The notes beneath the pieces were generated by a model that saw nothing but the letters and a program-made list of their open reading frames with translations, did not search any database and was not told the origin of the DNA. From Pseudonocardiaceae bacterium (GTDB lineage: Bacteria > Actinomycetota > Actinomycetes > Mycobacteriales > Pseudonocardiaceae), in the NCBI GenBank assembly GCA_025937115.1, contig JAICSB010000101.1, positions 1 to 9,516 of the forward strand: DNA of 9,516 bases, written 5' to 3'. The translations under genes were made by a program, and so were the position numbers. Shown one piece after another: positions 1 through 5,112 of the stretch. Each line of letters starts with the position of its first letter. The first letter of the stretch is position 1.

Positions 1-135
1 GAGCGAGTCATCGCACATTTCAAGTCGTGGCGAATGTTCCACACCGACTACCGCCGTCCCTATCACACCTACCGCGACGCGTATGACGCCGCCCGAGGAT
101 TGTTCTTCTTCTCAATCACATGGGGTTTTGAATAA
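1..135 (+). CDS. C-terminal end of a DDE (IS5-like) transposase, cut by the window edge
   Basis: The frame is open from the first base to a TAA at 133-135 and gives 44 residues. It begins ERVIAHFKSWR and continues with a Tyr/Arg-rich stretch (TDYRRPYHTYRDAYDAAR) and a hydrophobic end. The pattern E-R-x-I-x-H-x-K-x-W-R-x-x-x-T-D-Y-R is typical of the region around the last catalytic glutamate in IS5-like DDE_Tnp_4 transposases, where the Glu completes the metal-binding triad and the Lys/Trp/Arg lie on the same helix. The family catalyses cut-and-paste movement of an insertion sequence. Only the tail is visible, so the IS family, integrity and activity cannot be judged. Base composition is lower in GC than the right half of the window, which fits a mobile element. 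I could not identify a terminal inverted repeat downstream; a weak pair GATGAA (156-161) / TTCATC (176-181) is the only inverted structure near the stop. Confidence 0.75.
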   Translation, partial: ERVIAHFKSWRMFHTDYRRPYHTYRDAYDAARGLFFFSITWGFE

Positions 136-156
136 TGCTCATACTGTCGGGAATAG

Positions 157-540
157 ATGAAAGCGTCAGCTACTATTCATCATGAGAAACGGAGCGGTCG
201 AGGAAAACTCCTGACCGCAATGCTTGTCTGAGGAATTATCGCCACCGCATCGAGCATACAAAGCTGGTTGAGCTTATTTATTGCGCATGGATTGGGTGCA
301 TTATACACTCACGGCTGGATAATCATCAACGATATCCTCAGCATCTTTCTTTTTGTGGGAATTCTTCAGTGGCGACTGAAGGCTGTGTACGCGTACCTTC
401 TCACCCTCGTTATGAAAAACATCGTCAGCATCTTCACGTATCCAGATTTTCAAACAACGTTCATTATGGTGCCGGCCGCGTTCATGTATTTCTTCTTGTG
501 GCTTTTCGCGATCACGAGCAAGCGTCACCTCTTTTCCTAA
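157..540 (+). pseudogene. Small four-helix membrane protein gene interrupted by in-frame TGA at codon 25
   Basis: One frame runs from ATG at 157 to TAA at 538-540, 127 codons, broken only by TGA at 229-231. Before the stop it reads MKASATIHHEKRSGRGKLLT and then AMLV. After it come GIIATASSIQSWLSLF and further hydrophobic stretches. Four likely membrane helices lie near residues 18-38 (spanning the TGA), 53-72, 75-93 and 100-120, with a basic N-terminus and a TSKRH end. The basic start and helix character continue across the TGA, so this looks like one gene with a nonsense change, for example from TGG, rather than two ORFs. A GGGA lies about 5 bases before ATG 157, and TACTGT at 142-147 could be a -10 element. 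A shorter product could start at TTG 268 (90 residues, three helices), but no good ribosome site precedes it. I do not recognise the family. GC is lower than in the core genes. It sits just behind the transposase end, so it may have been carried by a mobile element. Confidence 0.55.
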
Positions 541-765
541 CGCTTATAATGCGTTCTCCTGCAACCTGGCCGATCCATGTCTTCACGAGCGAGAGGGAGA
601 CATAAATCGATGTTGTCTTGAGACTCTGCGAACCAAAGGCTTCCTGCGCAAACCGACGCGGTGGACAGCGTTGAACGACATTATCAGGCGTTTGAGCCAG
701 CGCAGCATGAAGGACACGCCCTGAGGAGATTCGTAACATCCTGAGAGCGAAGCACCGGTGACGGT
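541..765. other. Interval without a convincing gene
   Basis: This stretch separates the membrane pseudogene from the 3' end of the minus-strand gene at 785-1330. One plus frame stays open up to TGA at 722-724. Its last part reads like protein (TLRTKGFLRKPTRWTALN and then DIIRRLSQRS), but it has no credible start, so it could be the tail of a decayed gene. A purine-rich GAGGGAG precedes ATG at 610, yet that frame meets TGA three codons later. No RNA gene or strong hairpin was seen. Confidence 0.4.
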
Positions 766-780
766 GAGTTAATTTAACTC
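766..780. repeat. Perfect 15-base AT-rich inverted repeat
   Basis: GAGTTAATTTAACTC reads the same on both strands around a central base: seven-base arms GAGTTAA and TTAACTC. It lies 4 bases beyond the TAA stop (785-787) of the minus-strand gene. A hairpin with a short loop could form, but the stem is AT-rich and no T-run follows, so a classical intrinsic terminator is unlikely. A dimeric regulator site is an alternative. Confidence 0.5.
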
Positions 781-784
781 GCTC

Positions 785-1330
785 TTATCCGGCTTCCTTC
801 GCAAGACCTTCAAGGCCATAACGGGCAACCGTCTCAGGGTCATCCAGCCTAATCGCGCGCATGCCGTCTCGTGCAAGCCGCTCGTTGATCTTATCGAGGT
901 TGTTGCGAACGATCTCTTTCTCAGCATCCGTGGTCTTCCCTCGATGTGGCTTGCCAGCGTGCTCCAGTGATGCGTAATCCACTTTGTCCGTGGTGGATGC
1001 TGGAGTTGGCCTAATCTGCTTGCGAGGTGGATATGCCGGGTTTGCTCGGCGGATGACATCTACCATATCCCTCTCGCCTCCGAGTTTGTTGAACGCGTCG
1101 ATCTCCATGGTCACGGCTTCCGGCGCTGACCCGCCACCCTGGTAGAGCTTGAGACTGACAACGCCGAGCGCACCCTTTCGGATAGGCTCAACCTCGTCCT
1201 GCGAGACCTCAATCTCGACTGGCCCATTATCCAAGGCTGGGTGCTGCTCAACGACGATACGTACTACCTCCTCCTCGTCCTCGATGATTTTATTGCTCAG
1301 GTCAGAAAAACGAACTACCCGTTGCCCCAT
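785..1330 (-). CDS. Conserved-looking soluble protein of unknown function, 181 aa
   Basis: The protein starts MGQRVVRFSDLSNKII and ends RYGLEGLAKEAG with TAA at 785-787. It is highly charged and has no signal peptide or membrane segment. An acidic N-terminal half (about 1-95) alternates short hydrophobic strands with turns (VVRIVVEQHPAL, PVEIEV, LGVVSLKLY, AVTMEIDAF). A Pro/Lys/Arg linker follows at about 98-115 (PAYPPRK). The C-terminal part (117-181) contains VDYASLEHAGKPHRGK and then a helix-rich EKEIVRNNLDKINERLARDG. I do not recognise the family; the two-domain layout with a basic linker could suit a nucleic-acid-associated protein, but that is only a guess. ATG 1330 is preferred because AAAGG sits about 10-11 bases upstream. 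The frame stays open upstream, and an ATG at 1414 preceded by TAAATT could give 28 more residues from a leaderless message. Lower GC than the core genes and no partner gene suggest an accessory gene, yet it is intact. Confidence 0.65.
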   Translation of the reverse strand: MGQRVVRFSDLSNKIIEDEEEVVRIVVEQHPALDNGPVEIEVSQDEVEPIRKGALGVVSLKLYQGGGSAPEAVTMEIDAFNKLGGERDMVDVIRRANPAYPPRKQIRPTPASTTDKVDYASLEHAGKPHRGKTTDAEKEIVRNNLDKINERLARDGMRAIRLDDPETVARYGLEGLAKEAG

Positions 1331-2209
1331 ACTGCCTGCACCTTTCTTGCGCGGAACATGCTCGCGACGGATGCTATCACCCTGCCTGGTCAGTCTTTTG
1401 AAGGCCCTCTGCATGCTAGTCCAATTTAGAAAACAACAACCCCTTAAGCTAGAGCTACCATCTCGCCCGGCAAGTGCAGCGAAGCGCACGCTCAAGGCCG
1501 CGCAGGCCAAGAGCCTTTACGGACCCCCTGCTGCGGGGCGATTGCTGATCCTGAGCTTCGTATCGATCGTCCCCCACTATCCAGGCGCAACAAACATCTT
1601 CGCCCCCAGACTTCAGTTGCGCCGCATCATAGCCGAATAGACGATTAGTAATATGCCGATGCCGAGCGGTCGGCCACTTATAATTCGACAACCAACAATG
1701 CAGATATTGATCGTCTCGTCCATGGCGATCGAAAAGCTCCCGCATCACCAGACGTAGCATGACACCGCAATTGGCTCAACCGCGGTGGCGCCGGGGCTGT
1801 ACCAGACAGCTCGCTGGACTGCCATGACGGATAGGCTCAGTCCTCAAGGAGGCTAGCGCACACCGTGAACCAGCTGTTGGTCGTACTGAGCTCAAGCCTA
1901 GGGTGGCGCCAGCTAACCCGCGGCATGACCACGGAGGGGACCATCGTGGCCGGTACCGAGCGAGCCTACCGAGGATAAGCGCACGCAGCAGCCCGCGCAG
2001 GACATCACGGCGGCCCGAGGAGGCAGCGACCGCCGCGGAATGATTGCACTGATTGCCATCCTCATTCGCCGAGGATCTACAGCAAGATCAATTGCTTCGA
2101 CCGGTTGGGATCAAGGAGGTGATGGACGACAACCGACCGGGTCCACATGGCCGGCTTCCTCGACGACAGACACATGATGCGAAGCCCGTCCACAGCGCTC
2201 TTGGAGTAC
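1331..2209. other. Long interval with only doubtful ORFs; decayed accessory DNA
   Basis: No gene here can be supported with confidence. A minus frame at 1455-1760 is open for 101 codons and has reasonable composition (MRELFDRHGRDDQYLHCW near its start), but there is no ribosome site upstream and no recognisable motif. A plus ORF from GTG 1865 to TAA 1976-1978 (37 codons, MNQLLVVLSSSLGW at the start) follows AAGGAGG at 1849-1855 with about 9 bases between, so a small peptide cannot be excluded. A perfect Shine-Dalgarno string AAGGAGGTGAT at 2113-2123 has an ATG directly against it, too close to be used normally, and the frame behind it does not look coding. GGTGGCGCC occurs twice (near 1784 and 1913). 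Composition is mixed, and no tRNA or clear attachment site was seen. Confidence 0.4.
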
Positions 2210-2332
2210 CTAATGTGCCCGCAACACGTCAAGCTTCTCCTCAAGTATCTTCTTCAACTCCTCCTCTGTCTTGTCTCTCGCCACAGACTCAAAGCACGGG
2301 CATCGTGCCGCTTGAGCGTCTGTGCCGACCAC
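2210..2332 (-). CDS. Possible 40-aa small protein with charged helix, or gene fragment
   Basis: This minus frame is open from GTG 2332 to TAG 2210-2212. It contains a CPC motif (residues 11-13) followed by FESVARDKTEEELKKILE and EKLDVLRAH, a strongly amphipathic, Glu/Lys/Leu-rich helix that looks like real coding sequence. It begins right behind the recombinase pseudogene and overlaps that gene's last recognisable segment (read in another frame), so the junction between the two may be a deletion or rearrangement scar. The CPC-plus-acidic-helix layout recalls small zinc-ribbon-like actinobacterial proteins, but only loosely. It may be an intact small gene, the 3' end of a truncated one, or chance. 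GGTAGG lies just before the GTG as a weak ribosome site. Confidence 0.3.
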   Translation of the reverse strand: MVGTDAQAARCPCFESVARDKTEEELKKILEEKLDVLRAH

Positions 2333-2970
2333 AGCCTACCAGTCGAGGTGCAAATCCCGCGGCTGTTCAGGTCGCGCGCGAGGCCTACGTATCGGCTCTC
2401 CAGCCAGAACACGCCGGACGCATTCTCTGATCACCGCGGCCTCGGACTCACGCACCGTTACCCGGTCTCGCTCGAACCCGAACGGTCGGGGAGCGCCACC
2501 CCAGACTTTCCCGGCTTGGGCCACCTCCAACGCCTTCCTGCGAATCCGCTCAGCTTTGTGCTCACTCTCATACCGCGCCCAGGCTCCCAGCGTCCGCGCA
2601 ACGGCTCGGCCTGCCGGCGTCGAGAAGTCCACCGGTCCGGCCTTGACCGTTTCCACGGCAACCCCGGCCCCTTCACAGACGTCGATGAACTCCTCCAGCT
2701 CTCGGCGAGCGGTGTAGCCGATCAGTGTGCCAAGCAATCACCGCATCGAGGACCCCTGCGCGAAGATCGGCAAGTAGGCGCCGGTACTCAGGTCGGATCT
2801 TGCCTGAGTACGCCGAGAAGTCGTTGTCGACGTACAGGCCAGCGACCGTCCAGCCCAGCCTCTTCGCCCGCTCGCGGCAGTCTGCTTCCTGACGAGCCCA
2901 GCCCGGCGCCCTCCCGGTCGTCGCTGATGCGGCAGTAGATGGCAGCTTGACGCACGAGTTCAAGGTACAT
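2305..2970 (-). pseudogene. Large serine recombinase (site-specific integrase) remnant with three frameshifts
   Basis: Four consecutive minus-strand segments in shifting frames rebuild the N-terminal half of a large serine recombinase. Segment 1 (2970 to about 2903) gives RQAAIYCRISDDREGAG, including the Y-x-R-x-S nucleophile motif. Segment 2 (about 2901-2706) gives ARQEADCRERAKRLGW through to VIAWHTDRLHRSP, the rest of the resolvase fold. Segment 3 (about 2703-2385) gives RELEEFIDVCEGAG, TPAGRAVARTLGAWARYESE and GGAPRPFGFERD, the end of the catalytic domain and the start of the recombinase domain. Segment 4 (about 2390-2305) gives ARDLNSRGICTSTGRLW and AQTLKR. The match then ends, so the rest of the DNA-binding domain and the coiled coil are missing; intact relatives are roughly 450-600 residues. 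In the family, this enzyme integrates and excises phages or conjugative elements at att sites. Here it is dead as written. Several independent indels next to intact core genes argue for decay rather than one sequencing error. Confidence 0.85.
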
Positions 2971-2998
2971 TAGCGCATCCCAGGGTGCGCAACCTCAG

Positions 2999-3028
2999 AT
3001 CATGAGCCACCTAAACAGGTTGACTCAA
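2999..3028 (-). promoter_or_regulatory. Weak candidate promoter for the recombinase remnant
   Basis: On the minus strand a -35-like TTGAGT (3023-3028) and a -10-like CATGAT (2999-3004) are separated by 18 bases and lie about 28 bases ahead of ATG 2970, inside the gap behind the regulator gene. Only three of the six -10 bases match TATAAT, so chance is possible. Confidence 0.25.
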
Positions 3029-3032
3029 AGCC

Positions 3033-4304
3033 CTAACCTGCCCGCACGATCCTCGCCAAGTCCTGACACGTCGAGTCGTTACGCTTCTTCAGCTCAACCG
3101 CTAACGGAATCATCCGCTCATGTAGCTGCCACGATCCAACCTGCCGCACGAGCGTCAGAGCGCGTTGAGCGTTCTGGATTCCCTCTCTGACTTCACCAGC
3201 CCGCATGTCCGTGATTGCAAGAATGATCGCATCTAGCGCATTACACCAATGATCATACTTCGGCCGCTTCCTAAGTGCTGTTAAGATCTCGCCTCTAGCA
3301 GCTCCGAAGTTGCCCAACCTAAGCTCAGCCGATGCTAGAACACCGTGGCCATTGCCATATGAGGCAAAGCCAGGGAGAGACTGGCTGATGTCCGCATCAG
3401 CAAACAGGCTTCTCGCGGTTTTAAGTTCTTTCTTAGCCATGTCCAGCCGGCCTGACGCCACGTAACCCTCTACAGTTTCTCCCCTGATGACGGCGCGTAC
3501 TTGCGGGTCAGCCGAGGTGTTCGCCGCTACCTGGCCCATCTGTAGGAGCTTAAGAGCAAACTCCGAGTTACCCAGAGACTTTTCGATGGCCCCGGCTGTC
3601 TGGAAGACGAGCGCCACCCGGTCAGTGTCACCAGCGGCAAAGTCCAGCGCGGCATGCATGTGTGCCCGGTAGTCGTCCACCAGACCCGCGTCACCGGCTG
3701 CCCACCCTGCCCGGCGGTGAACATCCGAGACCAGGAACCTCAAGCGTTGGTGCACATCAGGGGTGGCCTGAGCCTTGAGGAGCTGCTCTCCGGCTCTTGC
3801 CGTGGCTGCAAGCGGCTCCCTGGTCGCCCGGCCCCCTACCTGCCGTTGCAGGGCTTGTAACTGGAGCATGGTCTGTTCGTAGGCCTTGAGGTCAGCTACA
3901 CCGATGCGCTGTGGTGGTTCGAGCAACACCCGGCGGATAGCCAGCGGTTCCGGTTGGCCGAAGACCGGCGCACCACACAGGATGGCTCCCGCCAGCGCTA
4001 ACAGTTTGCGGCGTTCCACGTCCTCGTCCACCTCCTCCCCGACAGGTTCGGTGGTGTCCTCATCGTACGCAAGGCCCATGAGCCCGCGAGGGATACCAAG
4101 ACCCTCCGCAACCCGCTCTAACACTGAATAGCCCATGACTTTGCGACCGCTAAGGATCTCGGAGACCTCAGACTGTGACATGGAAACAAGATCAGCTATC
4201 TGCCGCTGAGCCATGCCGCCCTCGACCAGGAAGCGGAAGATAGCGGAGACGTCTCGCGAGGCCAGCGCTTCACGCATGGCGGGAGTCATATTGTCAGAGT
4301 CCAC
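3033..4304 (-). CDS. XRE-family transcriptional regulator with helical-repeat domain
   Basis: The 423-residue protein has an XRE/Cro-type helix-turn-helix at about residues 22-78. Its helices include AQRQIADLVSMSQSEVSEIL, where the SQSEVSEIL part is the recognition helix, and it closes with VLERVAEGLGIP. A short acidic linker (81-97) and a hydrophobic patch (KLLALAGAILCGAPVFG, about 100-116) follow. The rest (about 140-420) is alpha-helical with TPR-like pairs (ALDFAAGDTDRVALVFQTAG, ALKLLQMGQVAANT). This layout is common in actinobacterial XRE regulators, where the C-terminal repeats probably sense a peptide, small molecule or protein; no ligand is apparent. Two starts compete. GTG 4304 has a -10-like TACGAT 7 bases upstream, suiting a leaderless message. 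ATG 4289 overlaps the stop of the upstream ORF as ATGA, suiting coupled translation. Length is as expected and the frame is intact, in contrast to its broken neighbours. GC is lower than in the core genes. Confidence 0.85.
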   Translation of the reverse strand: MDSDNMTPAMREALASRDVSAIFRFLVEGGMAQRQIADLVSMSQSEVSEILSGRKVMGYSVLERVAEGLGIPRGLMGLAYDEDTTEPVGEEVDEDVERRKLLALAGAILCGAPVFGQPEPLAIRRVLLEPPQRIGVADLKAYEQTMLQLQALQRQVGGRATREPLAATARAGEQLLKAQATPDVHQRLRFLVSDVHRRAGWAAGDAGLVDDYRAHMHAALDFAAGDTDRVALVFQTAGAIEKSLGNSEFALKLLQMGQVAANTSADPQVRAVIRGETVEGYVASGRLDMAKKELKTARSLFADADISQSLPGFASYGNGHGVLASAELRLGNFGAARGEILTALRKRPKYDHWCNALDAIILAITDMRAGEVREGIQNAQRALTLVRQVGSWQLHERMIPLAVELKKRNDSTCQDLARIVRAG

Positions 4305-4510
4305 GGGGAGGATCGTACCGTATGCGTTATTTTCAGAAGGTCTGGATACCCGTAGACGTTGCCGATGTTTTGAAAGCTAACGTCTGCCGTTTCAGTAAGG
4401 GCAAAATCCAATCGAAGCCTAGAATTCTTGAAGGAAAATGTCAGTGGACGCACCTCGAAAGCACAGTCCACATATTCGATCACATACTTTGCCACACCCG
4501 CCTGCAACAT
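4286..4510 (-). CDS. Hypothetical 74-aa protein translationally linked to the regulator
   Basis: The ORF starts at ATG 4510 behind a purine-rich GAGGGGGAT and ends with TGA 4286-4288, overlapping the ATG 4289 of the regulator as ATGA. The product starts MLQAGVAKYVIEYVDCAFEV and continues with alternating hydrophobic residues (LTFSFKNSRLRLDFALTE, ETADVSFQNIGNVYG), the texture of a small beta-rich domain. It has no signal peptide or membrane helix of its own. The same frame remains open far upstream, and a frameshifted membrane-anchor gene lies just before it. One possibility is therefore that this is the extracytoplasmic C-terminal part of an originally longer anchored protein. I do not recognise a family. 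The overlap with the regulator argues that the ORF is or was translated, perhaps as a partner or cue for the regulator. Confidence 0.4.
   Translation of the reverse strand: MLQAGVAKYVIEYVDCAFEVRPLTFSFKNSRLRLDFALTETADVSFQNIGNVYGYPDLLKITHTVRSSPWTLTI
4312..4317 (-). promoter_or_regulatory. Candidate -10 element for a leaderless regulator transcript
   Basis: TACGAT on the minus strand fits the actinobacterial TANNNT -10 pattern and ends 7 bases before GTG 4304, the spacing expected when transcription begins at the start codon. No good -35 box is visible and no Shine-Dalgarno precedes the GTG. Confidence 0.35.
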
Positions 4511-4536
4511 ATCCCCCTCATGCGCCTGCGATGGCG

Positions 4537-4694
4537 TCAGCGTTGACGCCCACTTGTCGCCGCCTCCGATGTGATTCCCGCCCGCGTGAGCCCGACGATG
4601 AGGCCAGTGAAGGCAGTTATCACCGCTGCACGGCAGTAAGGACGCCCGGCAGGGTGTGCCAAAAACCCAGGTTTCGCTGGAGCGCCAATGCCAC
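4537..4694 (-). pseudogene. Small membrane-anchor protein gene with a one-base frameshift
   Basis: From GTG 4694, after a good GGAGG site 4 bases upstream, the frame reads MALALQRNLGFWHTLPGVLT and then AV. It then hits TGA unless one base is added near 4625-4630. After that shift it continues AVITAFTGLIVGLTRAGITS to TGA at 4537-4539. The joined product of about 51 residues matches a recurrent bacterial anchor motif of the form W-H-T-L-P-G-x-L-T-A-x-A-A-x-I-T-A-x-T-G-L-I-V-G-L, a single membrane helix at the N-terminus of small membrane proteins. The match on both sides of the break is strong, so a frameshift (or a sequencing error) is more likely than coincidence. In related proteins the anchor is often followed by an outer domain; here the next ORF in another frame (4510-4286) might be that domain. 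The function of the anchor family is not known to me. Confidence 0.6.
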
Positions 4695-4711
4695 CGATCC
4701 TCCTCAGTACG

Positions 4712-4739
4712 CCCCAAGGGGTAGACCCGGGGTAGACCC
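4712..4739. repeat. Tandem palindromic motif, candidate operator
   Basis: Two back-to-back copies of GGGGTAGACCC (4718-4728 and 4729-4739) each contain the inverted repeat GGGT-AG-ACCC. A further palindrome, CCCCAAGGGG (4712-4721), overlaps the first copy. The array ends about 23 bases upstream of GTG 4694, about where a core promoter would lie, in the gap between the DUF2469 gene and the small membrane gene. Dimeric HTH regulators often bind such sites, and the XRE protein encoded 400 bases further on is the obvious candidate. I saw no other copy in the window. Confidence 0.6.
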
Positions 4740-4769
4740 AGCATCGGCTGAAGCGAAGTAGCAGACGGG

Positions 4770-5093
4770 TCAGCCGCCGAAAGGCGAACCTTCGGGTAGC
4801 CGTAAGTCTGGTTTGTCCACTTCCTCGATGTTGACGTCTTTGAACGTGAGCACTCGGACGTATTTAACGAAGCGGGCCGGCCGGTACATGTCCCACACCC
4901 ATGCGTCAGACATCCGCACCTCGAAGTACACCTCACCGTCGGCATTGCGGGCCTGGACATCGACCTCATTAGCCAGATAGAAGCGCCGCTCGGTCTCCAC
5001 GACATAGGCGAACTGTCCGACGACGTCGCGGTACTCCTTGTAGAGCGACAGCTCCATCTCGGTCTCGTACTTCTCGAGATCCTCGGCGCTCAT
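4770..5093 (-). CDS. DUF2469 family protein
   Basis: The 107-residue product starts MSAEDLEKYETEMELSLYKE and contains EYRDVVGQFAYVVETERRFY, EVRMSDAWVWDMYRPARF and VRVLTFKDVNIEE. This is the near-invariant sequence of the actinobacterial DUF2469 family (the family of M. tuberculosis Rv2901c), which is always close to rnhB. It is a small soluble protein of unknown function. ATG 5093 is chosen because family members begin at MSAEDLEKYE; an in-frame start further upstream would only add unconserved residues inside rnhB. The gene follows the rnhB stop by 19 bases with no strong ribosome site, so it is probably translated from the same message. It is the last gene of the conserved cluster, and no terminator hairpin is evident behind it. 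Confidence 0.93.
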   Translation of the reverse strand: MSAEDLEKYETEMELSLYKEYRDVVGQFAYVVETERRFYLANEVDVQARNADGEVYFEVRMSDAWVWDMYRPARFVKYVRVLTFKDVNIEEVDKPDLRLPEGSPFGG

Positions 5094-5112
5094 CGACAGC
5101 CCATCAGTCGCT

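Noticed and set aside
151..181. Overlapping short inverted repeats (GAATAG/CTATTC and GATGAA/TTCATC) as IS end or terminator
   Set aside because: Six-base AT-rich arms with long loops are expected by chance and no T-run follows.
610..741. ATG TTG TCT TGA followed by an open frame, as a second possible TGA-recoded gene
   Set aside because: The stop comes at codon 4 and the following translation has no protein-like features; coincidence is more likely than recoding.
1149..1640. Long plus-strand ORF opposite the 785-1330 gene
   Set aside because: Low-complexity Ser/Thr/Arg-rich translation, typical of an antisense shadow; the minus strand has a ribosome site and balanced protein composition.
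1455..1760. 101-codon minus-strand ORF
   Set aside because: Composition is acceptable but there is no ribosome site, no motif and no neighbour support; left within the interval description.
2113..2124. AAGGAGGTGATG, perfect Shine-Dalgarno with ATG, also like the complement of the 16S rRNA 3' tail
   Set aside because: The ATG is directly against the site, the frame behind it does not look coding, and the match to 16S does not extend beyond the anti-Shine-Dalgarno core.
2147..2938. 263-codon plus-strand ORF
   Set aside because: It lies opposite the serine recombinase segments, and its Pro/Ser/Arg-rich composition is that of a shadow frame.
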